NCBI RefSeq assembly: GCF_015354575.1
Contig: NZ_JACAFQ010000010.1
Coordinates: 78,487-142,486, forward strand
Direction: 5' to 3'
DNA length: 64,000 nt
From: Pseudomonas sp. UFMG81
GTDB lineage: Bacteria > Pseudomonadota > Gammaproteobacteria > Pseudomonadales > Pseudomonadaceae
The translations under genes and the position numbers were made by a program. Positions 12,188 to 22,649 of the stretch are shown one piece after another (position 1 is the stretch's first letter; every line of letters begins with the position of its first letter). The notes under the pieces are model-generated. The model saw nothing but the letters and a program-made list of their open reading frames with translations. It made no database searches and had not been told where the DNA came from.

Positions 12188-12592
12188 GTGAAACAGCTGT
12201 TGAGCGCCGCGCTGATCGCCGGCGGCCTGATGGGCTGCGCCTCGCAGCCTTCGCCGCTGCAACAGGAACAGAGCTATGTGCTGGAGTGGATCGGTGAACG
12301 CCCGCTGATCGACTACAGCCACCTGACACTGACGCTGGCCGACGATGGCCGCGCCTACGGCAACGCCGGCTGCAACCATTGGTTCGCGCCGTACACGCTG
12401 GAAGGTGAGCACATCAGCTTCGGCAAGGTCGGCAAGACCCGCAAACTGTGCGCACCAGCGTTGATGGACCAGGAAAAACGCTTCCTGCAAGCGCTGGAAA
12501 CGGTGCAGCGCTGGGATGTGTCGCCGATCGAGCAGATCCGCTTCTGGCCGGTCGAAGGCAAGCCGCTGCGCTTCTGGCCTGAGGAAGGCTGA
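12188..12592 (+). CDS. META-domain (HslJ-like) lipoprotein
   Basis: 134 residues, GTG start directly after the preceding stop codon. The first 17 residues form a lipoprotein signal ending in the lipobox LMGC, so C17 should be lipidated and the mature protein held in the envelope. The body has the META/HslJ pattern: a glycine- and asparagine-rich turn (RAYGNAGCNHWFAPY) and paired cysteines at the second strand and in TRKLCAP. HslJ relatives are heat-inducible and linked to novobiocin tolerance in E. coli; the role here is only inferred from the family. Confidence 0.85.
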   Translation: MKQLLSAALIAGGLMGCASQPSPLQQEQSYVLEWIGERPLIDYSHLTLTLADDGRAYGNAGCNHWFAPYTLEGEHISFGKVGKTRKLCAPALMDQEKRFLQALETVQRWDVSPIEQIRFWPVEGKPLRFWPEEG

Positions 12593-12603
12593 TCGGGCCT
12601 CTT

Positions 12604-12663
12604 CGCCGGCAAGCCGGCTCCCACAAAGGCAGCGAGAACCCTGTGGGAGCCGGCTTGCCGGCG
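12604..12663. repeat. REP hairpin between convergent genes
   Basis: CGCCGGCAAGCCGGCTCCCAC pairs with its inverted copy across a loop of about 17 bases. It sits between the convergent META lipoprotein and thioredoxin-like genes, so it may serve both 3' ends. Confidence 0.85.
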
Positions 12664-12691
12664 ATGGCCGCGACGCGGCCCGGGCCCGCTA

Positions 12692-13159
12692 TCAGGCGCC
12701 GCCCTTGAGCGCCTTGATCTTCGCTTGCAGCCCTTCGAGGGTCTGCTCGCCCATCAACTGCTCACGCACCTTGCCCTTGTCGTCGATGATGTAGGTCACC
12801 GGCAGCGCCTCGCTGCGCGGCAGCTCGTAGCGCTCGGCCGGGTCCTGGGCGAGCACGGTGAAGGCGATGCCCAGGGTGTCGGCAGCCGTCTTCAGGTCAG
12901 CGCCCTGCAAACCATCGAAGTTCACCCCCACCACCTTGATGCCCTGGGCTTCCCACTGCTTGGCCGCGGCGTTCAGTTCAGGGATTTCCGTGCGGCACGG
13001 GCCACACCATTCGGCCCAGTAGTTGAGCACCAGCCAGTGCCCGTCGATCTGCTGCGCCTTTACCGTGTTGCCGTGCTGGTCCACGCCGTAGTCCGCACCG
13101 CAGCCGCCAAGCAACAGGCTTGCGGTGATGGCCAGTGCTACTGCCAAACGCCTTGCCAT
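12692..13159 (-). CDS. TlpA-type thioredoxin-like lipoprotein
   Basis: 155 residues. A short signal peptide ends in LLGGC (C20), the lipobox of an envelope lipoprotein. The mature part is a thioredoxin fold with active site WCGPC (C52, C55) and the cis-proline region ALPVTY. It resembles TlpA/ResA-type periplasmic disulfide reductases, which keep selected cysteines reduced; its partner is unknown. It is divergent from the arsC-like gene, with about 86 bp between the start codons. Confidence 0.9.
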   Translation of the reverse strand: MARRLAVALAITASLLLGGCGADYGVDQHGNTVKAQQIDGHWLVLNYWAEWCGPCRTEIPELNAAAKQWEAQGIKVVGVNFDGLQGADLKTAADTLGIAFTVLAQDPAERYELPRSEALPVTYIIDDKGKVREQLMGEQTLEGLQAKIKALKGGA

Positions 13160-13245
13160 GGGTCAATCCTTCTCGAAGTTTTCAAGCATTGAAGTCGATC
13201 GCTGCGGTTAGAATAGCCGCCACACCCTGCTGGATGCGACCCGCC

Positions 13246-14607
<1,362 letters not shown>

Positions 14608-14611
14608 ATTC

Positions 14612-14667
14612 ATCGCGGGGCAAGCCCGCTCCCACAACCTTACGTGGGAGCGGGCTTGCCCCGCGAT
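14612..14667. repeat. REP hairpin between convergent genes
   Basis: ATCGCGGGGCAAGCCCGCTC and its inverted partner are separated by about 13 bases, directly after the DUF2069 gene and facing the convergent glycosylase gene. Confidence 0.85.
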
Positions 14668-14684
14668 GGCCATTACAGCCTGAG

Positions 14685-15356
14685 TCAATGGTTGACGGTA
14701 TGCGCCAGCATCACTGACAACTGGCACAGCGGTCGCCCGCTTTCTGTGTGCCACTGGTTGAACGCTTCCTGCACCAGCGCCAGGTCGCGCTGGCTGGTCG
14801 GTGGCTTGTCGATGATCTTCTGCGCGATCAGCGCCGCCGCCATGTCGTCGGTGGGGATGAAGGTATCCTTGCCGACCATGCGCAGGAAGCGCGGCGCCGA
14901 CAACCCGCCCAGCTGGTTGCCATGCTTGGCCAGGTACTTCCATAACCCCACGATGTCGGTCACCGGCCAGTCGGCGATGAATGCACCGAAACTGCCGTGC
15001 GCCTTGGCCACATCCAGCACCATCTGCGCATTGCGCGGCACGCTCTTGAGCTTGCCCAGGTGGCGGATGATGCGCTCGTCGTGCATCAGCCGCTCCAGGT
15101 GCTCGGCGCCCATCAACACCACCTTTTCCGGATCGAAGTCGAAGAACACCTGCTCGAACGCCGGCCACTTGGCGTCCACCAGGCTGTGCTTGAGCCCGGC
15201 GCGGAACACCCGCAGGGCCAGGGTGGACAGGTAGCGATCATTTGCGATGTCGCGCAACTGCGCGGGCGTGCGCGGCTGCGGCAGGAAGGCTTCCAGCGCC
15301 TCGGCAGAGCCGAAGCGGTTCAGGCAGTACTCATGCAGCCACGGGTAGTCGCGCAT
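14685..15356 (-). CDS. DNA-3-methyladenine glycosylase I-like protein
   Basis: 223 residues resembling the Tag superfamily: a helical protein with FRAGLKHSLVDAKWPAF near 52-68, followed by FDPEKV and DERIIRHLGKL. Tag enzymes excise 3-methyladenine from alkylated DNA. The N-terminal zinc cysteines of classical Tag are missing, so activity is inferred from the central region only. The start lies three bases after the ttcA stop codon, so the two genes form one transcript. Confidence 0.78.
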   Translation of the reverse strand: MRDYPWLHEYCLNRFGSAEALEAFLPQPRTPAQLRDIANDRYLSTLALRVFRAGLKHSLVDAKWPAFEQVFFDFDPEKVVLMGAEHLERLMHDERIIRHLGKLKSVPRNAQMVLDVAKAHGSFGAFIADWPVTDIVGLWKYLAKHGNQLGGLSAPRFLRMVGKDTFIPTDDMAAALIAQKIIDKPPTSQRDLALVQEAFNQWHTESGRPLCQLSVMLAHTVNH

Positions 15357-15359
15357 GGG

Positions 15360-16184
15360 TCAGAGGTTGACCACGTCGAGGAAGCGCGGGGTGGCGTTTT
15401 CGTCGATCGTAAGGCTGGTGAAGTCGAACAGGTTGCGGTCGGCCAGTTGCGACGGCGCCACGTTCTGCATCGCGCGGAAGATGCTTTCGGTGCGGCCCGG
15501 GTGCTTGCGCTCCCACTCCACCAGCATGTCCTTGACCACCTGGCGCTGCAGGTTCTCCTGCGAGCCGCACAGGTTGCACGGGATGATGGGGAATTCCTTC
15601 ATGTCCGAGTAGGCCTGAATATCCTTCTCGCTGCAGTAGGCCAGCGGGCGGATCACCACGTTGCGGCCGTCGTCGGCACGCAGCTTGGGTGGCATGCCCT
15701 TGAGCGCGCCGTTGAAGAACATGTTGAGGAAGAAGGTCTCGACGATGTCGTCGCGGTGGTGCCCCAGGGCCATCTTGGTCGCGCCGATCTCGTCGGCGAA
15801 GGTGTACAGGGTGCCGCGGCGCAGGCGCGAGCACAGCGAGCAGGTGGTCTTGCCTTCGGGCACCAACTCCTTGACCACCGAGTAGGTGTCCTTCTCGACG
15901 ATGTGGTACTCGACGCCCAGCTCTTTGAGATAGGCCGGCAGCACGTGCTCGGGGAAGCCTGGTTGCTTCTGGTCCATGTTCACCGCGACGATGTCGAACT
16001 TGATCGGCGCCACCTTCTGCAGGTGCAACAGAACGTCGAGCATGGTGTAGCTGTCCTTGCCGCCGGACAGGCAGACCATGACCTTGTCGCCATCCTCGAT
16101 CATGTTGTAGTCGGTGATGGCTTCGCCAGCGAGGCGACGCAGGCGTTTTTGCAGTTTGTTCTGGTTGACCGAGAGGGTGCCCAT
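15360..16184 (-). CDS. ttcA: tRNA-cytidine(32) 2-sulfurtransferase TtcA
   Basis: 274 residues. TtcA makes 2-thiocytidine at position 32 of certain tRNAs using ATP and an iron-sulfur cluster. The PP-loop SGGKDS is at 40-45, and two CxxC pairs are visible, C115/C118 (CSLC) and C203/C206 (CNLC). The ATG at 16184 gives the standard [12 protein letters not shown] start; an upstream in-frame ATG would add nine residues not usual in the family. It is followed by the Tag-like gene. Confidence 0.96.
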   Translation of the reverse strand: MGTLSVNQNKLQKRLRRLAGEAITDYNMIEDGDKVMVCLSGGKDSYTMLDVLLHLQKVAPIKFDIVAVNMDQKQPGFPEHVLPAYLKELGVEYHIVEKDTYSVVKELVPEGKTTCSLCSRLRRGTLYTFADEIGATKMALGHHRDDIVETFFLNMFFNGALKGMPPKLRADDGRNVVIRPLAYCSEKDIQAYSDMKEFPIIPCNLCGSQENLQRQVVKDMLVEWERKHPGRTESIFRAMQNVAPSQLADRNLFDFTSLTIDENATPRFLDVVNL

Positions 16185-16328
16185 AGCGCTTGGATCCGCG
16201 AGGTGTGACAAAAGCCGGCTATTTTACGCACAAACCGGGCGAGGCAGTAGGGCATTCCGATAAAGACTTCAACGGAATCAGTACCCCGCCAAGCAGCACA
16301 ATTTGCTCTAAAAAGCGGGATTTGTGCC

Positions 16329-16347
16329 AGGAAACGCTTCCTATACT
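16329..16347 (+). promoter_or_regulatory. Possible promoter with palindrome upstream of the Yip1 gene
   Basis: AGGAA and TTCCT flank ACGC (16329-16342) and run into a TATACT hexamer (16342-16347), about 100 bp before the Yip1-family start codon. The -35 match is weak, so only the -10 and the palindrome are supported. Confidence 0.35.
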
Positions 16348-16447
16348 GCGACATAAGGCCACATTACCGCAGCCATCGGTTTCCTGGCCTCGGGCCGCTT
16401 GCGCTCCACGTGGGGGGCGATTGGCAACACGCAGAGGAGTGACCGGC

Positions 16448-17047
16448 ATGATTCATCACGTTGTAGGGCTGTTTACCCATCCCGACCAGGAGTGGCGGGA
16501 GATTCGCGGTGAAGAAGAATCCATCAGCCACATGTACCTGACCCACACGCTGATCCTGGCGGCGATCCCCGCCATCTCGGCGTTCATCGGCACCACCCAG
16601 GTGGGCTGGGTGATCGGCGACCGCCCGGCGGTGATGCTAACGATGGAAAGTGCGCTATGGATGAGCATCATGTCGTACCTGGCGATGCTCGCCGGGGTGG
16701 CGGTGATGGGTGCCTTCATCCACTGGATGGCGCGCACCTACGATGCCAACCCGAGCATGGCGCAGTGCATCGCCTTCGCCACCTACACCGCCACACCCCT
16801 GTTCATTGGTGGGCTGGCGGCGCTGTACCCGCACTTGTGGCTGGGCATGCTGATCGGTACCGCGGCGATCTGCTACACGGTGTACCTGCTGTACGTGGGG
16901 CTGCCGACGTTCATGAACATTCCGTCCGACGAGGGTTTCCTGTTCTCGAGTTCGGTGCTGGCGGTGGGCCTGGTGGTCCTGGTGGCGATCATGGCTGCCA
17001 CGGTGATCATCTGGGGACTGGGCGTGGGGCCCGTCTACACCAACTAG
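16448..17047 (+). CDS. Yip1-family inner-membrane protein
   Basis: 199 residues from the ATG at 16448, preceded by AGAGGAGTGACC. About five membrane helices follow an amphipathic N-terminus (HVVGLFTHPDQEW), which is the usual opening of bacterial Yip1-domain proteins. No catalytic motif is seen and the biological role is unknown. The longer frame that starts at 16190 would cross the ttcA promoter and is rejected. It stands alone, divergent from ttcA. Confidence 0.85.
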   Translation: MIHHVVGLFTHPDQEWREIRGEEESISHMYLTHTLILAAIPAISAFIGTTQVGWVIGDRPAVMLTMESALWMSIMSYLAMLAGVAVMGAFIHWMARTYDANPSMAQCIAFATYTATPLFIGGLAALYPHLWLGMLIGTAAICYTVYLLYVGLPTFMNIPSDEGFLFSSSVLAVGLVVLVAIMAATVIIWGLGVGPVYTN

Positions 17048-17190
17048 CAACACAACATCATTAGATCCAAACCGACACTGGAGCATCACCCGAGGCCGCC
17101 GCAAGGCGGCTTCGTTTCGTCTGCTGACCGGTGGCTCGGCAGGCCGTTCATGCTTGCGGCATAATGCCCGGCCAGGAGAACCACCCCGCC

Positions 17191-17685
17191 ATGCCCGAGC
17201 AGCTCAAGCAACGCGTCGAAACCTGTTACCAGCAAGCCGAAGCCTTCTTCAAACGCCCCTTCCCCCGCCCTGAAGTCAGCTTCAAGCTGCGCGGGCAGAA
17301 GGCCGGCGTCGCCCACCTGCACGAGAACCTGCTGCGCTTCAACCTGCAGCTGTACCGCGAGAACCAGGAAGACTTCCTGCGCCAGACCGTGGCCCACGAA
17401 GTGGCACACCTGGTGGCCCACCAACTGTTCGGCGACCGTATCCAAGCCCATGGTGAAGAGTGGCAGCTGATCATGCGTGGGGTGTATGAACTGCCGCCGA
17501 ACCGTTGCCACAACTACGAAGTGCAGCGGCGGCTGGCGACGCGCTACATCTACCGTTGCCCGTGCCCGCAGAGCGACTTCCCGTTTACCGCGCAACGGCA
17601 CAAGCTGGTGCGCCAGGGGCGACGCTACCTGTGCCGGCGGTGCCGGGAGATATTGGTGTACAGCGGCGAGACCCGCGTCGAGTAA
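17191..17685 (+). CDS. sprT: SprT-family putative zinc metalloprotease
   Basis: 164 residues; ATG at 17191 with CAGGAGAACC upstream. The metallopeptidase motif HEVAH (H69, E70, H73) lies in QTVAHEVAHLVAHQLFG. Toward the C-terminus a four-cysteine zinc-ribbon pattern is visible (CPCPQ and CRRC). Bacterial SprT is named for its relation to eukaryotic Spartan/SPRTN, which degrades DNA-protein crosslinks; a matching role here is inference. It is the last gene of the left block before dctA, which faces it. Confidence 0.9.
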   Translation: MPEQLKQRVETCYQQAEAFFKRPFPRPEVSFKLRGQKAGVAHLHENLLRFNLQLYRENQEDFLRQTVAHEVAHLVAHQLFGDRIQAHGEEWQLIMRGVYELPPNRCHNYEVQRRLATRYIYRCPCPQSDFPFTAQRHKLVRQGRRYLCRRCREILVYSGETRVE

Positions 17686-17706
17686 ACGCAGGCGGCGGGG
17701 GTTGTT

Positions 17707-17824
17707 TGTAGGAGCGGCCTTGTGCCGCGAAAGGGCTGCAAAGCGGCCCCGGCTGGCGTTACATCAACACTGAATTGCTGGGGCTACCATGCAGCCCTTT
17801 CGCGGCACAAGGCCGCTCCTACAG
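17707..17824. repeat. REPIN between convergent sprT and dctA
   Basis: TGTAGGAGCGGCCTTGTGCC and its inverted partner enclose a loop with GGCTGC/GCAGCC inner arms. It lies immediately downstream of sprT. Confidence 0.9.
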
Positions 17825-17854
17825 AGACGGCGCAAACCCCGATGACAAAGCACA

Positions 17855-17884
17855 AAAAAGGCGACCCGAGGGTCGCCTTCTTCA
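17855..17884 (-). terminator. Rho-independent terminator of dctA
   Basis: GGCGACC and GGTCGCC flank CGAG to form a GC-rich stem. Read on the minus strand it is followed by a run of six T's (AAAAAAGG on the plus strand), 14 bases after the dctA stop. The plus-strand side has only a weak T-run (TTCTTCATTT), so it could also slow transcripts from sprT. Confidence 0.85.
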
Positions 17885-17897
17885 TTTCAAGCAGCGA

Positions 17898-19226
<1,329 letters not shown>

Positions 19227-19351
19227 TTAATCCTCAAGTGGGCCGGCGCATCCTTCCCAGGATGACGGGGCACCTGAATCGCGAACCCTCCTGTACCCGG
19301 AGGGATTTGTCGTTGTGGGCGAGGGCCTGGCTGGGCCTCTGCCAGGTGAAT

Positions 19352-19367
19352 AGCAAGGGCGATGCCA
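19352..19367 (-). promoter_or_regulatory. Sigma-54 promoter of dctA
   Basis: The minus strand reads TGGCATCGCCCTTGCT, with GG and GC ten bases apart, close to the consensus TGGCACG-N4-TTGCA. It lies 132-147 bases upstream of the dctA start. dctA genes are commonly RpoN-dependent and activated by an enhancer-binding protein such as DctD. Confidence 0.8.
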
Positions 19368-19446
19368 AAGTGCCCGCTTGAGGTGCGAGGGCAATGTTTA
19401 CGGGGGATATGTGCCCCGAGACGGGGCGAAAAAGCAGGTAGGAAAT

Positions 19447-19503
19447 GGCGGATTTCCGCCCGATGGCGGAAATCGTACAAGGCAGGTTGGCGGGAATCCG
19501 CCC
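19447..19503 (-). promoter_or_regulatory. Three GGCGG-type palindromic repeats, candidate enhancer sites for dctA
   Basis: GGCGGATTTCCGCC (19447-19460), a half-site GGCGGAAATCG (19465-19475) and GGCGGGAATCCGCC (19489-19502) lie 80-150 bp upstream of the sigma-54 promoter. The outer two are about 42 bp apart, close to four helical turns. Position and symmetry fit an enhancer-binding protein such as DctD. Confidence 0.6.
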
Positions 19504-19514
19504 GATAGCCTGAA

Positions 19515-19546
19515 GGGCCTCTTCGCCGGCAAGCCGGCTCCCACAG
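19515..19546. repeat. Single REP element
   Basis: A GCCGGCAAGCCGGCTCCCAC unpaired REP element in the 551-bp gap between dctA and phoQ. The rest of the gap holds the dctA control region and the next REPIN; no gene was seen. Confidence 0.75.
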
Positions 19547-19583
19547 GAACTACGCCGATCGCAACTGCCTTGCAGCGCTTTAT

Positions 19584-19725
19584 TGTAGGAGCGGCCTTGC
19601 CGGGGGCCGGACCGGCCGGAAAGGGGTGCGCAGCGCCCCCAGGATCTCGAGTATGCCCAAGATCGCCGGGGCCGCTTGCGGCCCTTTCCGAACGGTCCGG
19701 CGCCCCGGCAAGGCCGCTCCTACAG
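19584..19725. repeat. REPIN, variant with extended GGACCGGCC arms
   Basis: TGTAGGAGCGGCCTTGCCGG and its inverted partner, with longer arms (CCGGACCGGCCGGAAAGG) than the other REPINs in the window. It lies downstream of phoQ, and a short partial REP follows at 19739-19768. Confidence 0.85.
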
Positions 19726-19771
19726 AGACCGCGCAAGATGTGGGAGCTTGCCGGCGATTGGGCCGGTGCAT

Positions 19772-21118
19772 TCACTCCAGGTGGAAGACGATCCGGAACG
19801 CCGCCCCGCCCAAGGGCGAATCACCCAGGCTCAGTTCGGCGTCATAGCTGTCGATGATGTCCTTGACCACCGCCAGCCCAATACCCTGCCCTGGATGCTG
19901 GCTATCCAGCCGTTCACCGCGCTCAAGGATGCGCTCGCGCTGGTCGGGCGGCACGCCGGGGCCATCGTCCTCGACGCACAGCTCCAACAGCCCCGGGGTC
20001 TCGAGCAGGCTCACCCGCACCTGCCCCAGGCACAGCCGATAGGCGTTCTCCAGCAAGTTGCCGAGCAGTTCGAGCAAGGCGCCCTGCTCCATCGGCACCC
20101 GGGCCTGGCCGGGCACCTGCAAGCTCACCTCGACGCGCTTGTCGCGATAAACCTTGGCCAGGGTGCTGCACAGGCTGTCGAGCAGCGGTTCGAGCTGCAC
20201 CTGATGGCGCACCAGGCCGCTCTTGCGCAGGCTGGCGCGTTGCAACTGATAGTCGACCTGCTGGCTCATGCGTTCGATCTGGCTTTGCAGCACCCGCCCC
20301 TGCTCCGGCGCCTGCTTGCCCTGGGCCATGTCTTCACCAACCCCCTGCAAGACCGCCAGCGGGGTCTTGAGACTGTGCGCCAGGTCATCGAGCGAGTCGC
20401 GATAGCGCTGGCGCTGCTCGCGTTCGCTGCGCAGCAGGCGGTTGAGCGAGCCGGTCAGGCGCAGCAGCTCGCGCGGGTGTTCACGGCTCAGCCCATCGCG
20501 CGCACCGGCCTCGACTTCGTCGAGCTCGACGCTGAGCCGGCGCAATGAGCGCAGCCCCCAGGTCAGGCCGGCCCAAAGCAACGCCAGCAACGCCAACAGC
20601 GCGGCACCGAAGCCCAGGTAGAGCTTTTCGCGCAGGCCGTCGAGGGTGTGCTGGTACTCGCTCACCGGCTGCAAGGCGACGATGCTGAACGCCGCGCTCT
20701 TGCCCCCCAGCAGCTTGACCTCGACGTCATAGACGAAGAACTCGTCGCCATCACCCTGCTGGATGCGCGCGAATTCGTTGCCGCGCCCGTCGTAGCGCGG
20801 CTGGTAGTTGATGTTCTGGTTGCGGGTGGCCCGCGACTGCCAGACCAGCTTGCCCTGGCGGTCGAAGATATAGCCGAGCAGGCCGGTGTAGGGCAGGTTG
20901 AAGCGCTCGTCGGGCAGCAGCGCCGGCATCTGCAGCTGGCCGCGCTCGATGCGCGCAGCGGAAATCAGGGTGGTCACGTCCGAGGCCAGGCGCTGCTCGA
21001 TGGACTCCTGCAAGGCCAGGCTGAAGGCCTTCTGCAACGCCGGCAACAGCGCCAGCATGAACAGCAGCGCCAGCAACGCCGCCGCCAGCATCAGGCGCAC
21101 GCGCAGCGAGCGGATCAT
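19772..21118 (-). CDS. phoQ: PhoQ sensor histidine kinase (magnesium / antimicrobial peptide response)
   Basis: 448 residues. The first helix (about 8-28), a periplasmic sensor domain (about 31-167) and a second helix (about 168-190) are followed by HAMP and a kinase core. The phospho-acceptor H248 lies in the PhoQ-type motif DDLAHSLKTPLAVLQ, and the G-box is GQGIGLAVVKD. PhoQ senses low divalent cations and cationic peptides and phosphorylates PhoP. The ATG overlaps the phoP stop (ATGA). It is the third gene of oprH-phoP-phoQ and is followed by dctA as in P. putida. Confidence 0.95.
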   Translation of the reverse strand: MIRSLRVRLMLAAALLALLFMLALLPALQKAFSLALQESIEQRLASDVTTLISAARIERGQLQMPALLPDERFNLPYTGLLGYIFDRQGKLVWQSRATRNQNINYQPRYDGRGNEFARIQQGDGDEFFVYDVEVKLLGGKSAAFSIVALQPVSEYQHTLDGLREKLYLGFGAALLALLALLWAGLTWGLRSLRRLSVELDEVEAGARDGLSREHPRELLRLTGSLNRLLRSEREQRQRYRDSLDDLAHSLKTPLAVLQGVGEDMAQGKQAPEQGRVLQSQIERMSQQVDYQLQRASLRKSGLVRHQVQLEPLLDSLCSTLAKVYRDKRVEVSLQVPGQARVPMEQGALLELLGNLLENAYRLCLGQVRVSLLETPGLLELCVEDDGPGVPPDQRERILERGERLDSQHPGQGIGLAVVKDIIDSYDAELSLGDSPLGGAAFRIVFHLE

Positions 21119-21792
21119 CGGCAGCGCTCGGTGAACAGGTAGCCCAGGCCACGTACCGTGTCGATTGGCTTGAAGCCGTGAGCGCCCTCGAGCTTGCGCC
21201 GCAGGCGGCCGACCAGCACCTCGATGACGTTGGGGTCGCGCTCTTCGTCGTCTGGATAGAGCTGCTCCATCAGCCGGTCCTTGGCCACCACTTGCTGGTG
21301 ATGGCGCATGAGGTATTCGAGGATGCGGTACTCGTAGGCGGTGAGCGCCAGCGGCGCGTCGTCCAGGGTGGCCTGCTTGCGGTTGAGGTCGAGCACCAGG
21401 GGGCCGGCGGCGATGGTCGATTGGGTGAAGCCGCTGGAGCGACGCAGCAAGGCGTTGAGACGCGCCTCCAACTCTTCGAACTGGAAGGGTTTGACCACGT
21501 AGTCGTCGGCCCCGGCGGCCAGGCCCTCGACCTTGTCCTGCCAGTTGCCACGGGCGGTAAGGATGAGGATCGGGAAGGTCTGGCCGAGGCTGCGCAGCTG
21601 GCGGATCAGGTCAAGCCCGCTCATGCCCGGCAAGCCCAGGTCGATGATCGCCAGGTCGTGGTTGTACTGCTCGGCCTGGTACAGCGCCTCTTCGGCGTTG
21701 GCCACCGCCTGCACCACATGGCCGCCTTCGCCCAGGCGGGTGAACAGGTGGTGACGCAGCAGCGCCTCGTCCTCGACCACCAGCAATTTCAT
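21115..21792 (-). CDS. phoP: PhoP response regulator
   Basis: 225 residues, OmpR family. The receiver has phospho-acceptor D51 in LAIIDLGLPGMSG and conserved lysine in VVKPFQ; the winged-helix domain ends in TVRGLGYLF. PhoP activates oprH-phoP-phoQ and outer-membrane remodelling genes. The start at 21792 gives MKLLVVEDE and is preceded by AAAGGAGATCC; an upstream in-frame start lies inside a REP hairpin and is rejected. Its own operon promoter carries PhoP boxes upstream of oprH. Confidence 0.96.
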   Translation of the reverse strand: MKLLVVEDEALLRHHLFTRLGEGGHVVQAVANAEEALYQAEQYNHDLAIIDLGLPGMSGLDLIRQLRSLGQTFPILILTARGNWQDKVEGLAAGADDYVVKPFQFEELEARLNALLRRSSGFTQSTIAAGPLVLDLNRKQATLDDAPLALTAYEYRILEYLMRHHQQVVAKDRLMEQLYPDDEERDPNVIEVLVGRLRRKLEGAHGFKPIDTVRGLGYLFTERCR

Positions 21793-21821
21793 GTGGATCT
21801 CCTTTTTCGGGTTGCCTCTAT

Positions 21822-21891
21822 GGGCACTATCGCGGGGCAAGCCCGCTGCCACAGGTGTTTGTGGCAGCGGGTTTGCCCCGCGATAGTGCCC
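21822..21891. repeat. REP hairpin between oprH and phoP
   Basis: GGGCACTATCGCGGGGCAAG and its inverted copy form a long stem in the oprH-phoP gap. Inside one operon, such a stem can protect the upstream oprH message from 3' decay and lower phoPQ expression. Confidence 0.85.
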
Positions 21892-21910
21892 GTACAGGAT
21901 AACAGCGGCC

Positions 21911-22516
21911 TCAGAACTTGTAGTTGGCCGCCAGGTAGGTCTGGGCGCTGCTGTCCAGGCGCAGGGTACCGCTCTTTGCGCCGCCGTGGGGCGACAGCTC
22001 GGTGGCGGCGTTGCTGCGCAGGTAGCGGTAGCCCAGCTCTACCGAGGTATTGTCGGTGACCTGTTGCAGCACGCCGGCCTGCAGGCCGATGGCGTAGCCG
22101 GTGTCGGTGTCGCGGCTGTAGCCGGAGGACTCCTGGGACAGCTTGGTCACACCGATCGAGCCACCGCCGAACAGCTTGGTGGTGTCGCCCACCGGCAGGA
22201 ACAGGTCGTAGCTGCCCAGCAGGTTTTCCTGGCGCAGCTTGAGGCCGCTGTGGTCGCCGGAGACGTTGTCGTAGGTGAGGTAGTAGCGGCCCTGGTCGTT
22301 CATCTTGCCCACGCGCACGCCCCAGGTACCGTCCTTGGCGATGATGCCGTCGGTGTTGAGGTGGTCGGTGTTGCTTTGCAGCAGGCCGGACTTGCGCACT
22401 TTGTCGCTGGTCTGGCCGTAAGTCAGGCTGGCGAAGGTGTCGTCGGCCTGGGCGGTGGTGGTCAGGCCAGCGGCGCAAACGGCCATGGCGGCGATGAGGG
22501 TATTGAGGGTTTTCAT
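21911..22516 (-). CDS. oprH: Outer-membrane protein OprH
   Basis: 201 residues with a signal peptide of about 24 residues ending in TAQA before DDTFASLTYGQ. The mature part is a small beta-barrel pattern ending in an aromatic residue (NYKF), matching OprH/PagN-type eight-stranded barrels. OprH binds LPS and replaces cross-bridging magnesium under low-Mg conditions. It is the first gene of the PhoP-controlled operon; a four-repeat PhoP box and a TACTCT -10 lie upstream. Confidence 0.93.
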   Translation of the reverse strand: MKTLNTLIAAMAVCAAGLTTTAQADDTFASLTYGQTSDKVRKSGLLQSNTDHLNTDGIIAKDGTWGVRVGKMNDQGRYYLTYDNVSGDHSGLKLRQENLLGSYDLFLPVGDTTKLFGGGSIGVTKLSQESSGYSRDTDTGYAIGLQAGVLQQVTDNTSVELGYRYLRSNAATELSPHGGAKSGTLRLDSSAQTYLAANYKF

Positions 22517-22560
22517 GGTTCAGGTACTCCCGTTGGATGCGTTGTTACTGTCTGGGGGCT

Positions 22561-22616
22561 AGAGTAGGGAGGTCGCCCTGAACGACCGCTGAACCCAGCC
22601 TGAACTGCGGCTGAAC
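22561..22616 (-). promoter_or_regulatory. PhoP-controlled promoter with four tandem PhoP hexamers
   Basis: Four CTGAAC hexamers (GTTCAG on the oprH strand) start at 22578, 22589, 22600 and 22611, an exact 11-bp period. The proximal hexamer ends 11 bp before a TACTCT -10 at 22566-22561. This is the geometry of PhoP-activated promoters. The same repeats lie just upstream of the divergent hydrolase gene. Confidence 0.85.
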
Positions 22617-22649
22617 GAAGTACCCAACGCCGAAGAAGGAGCTTTGCCC

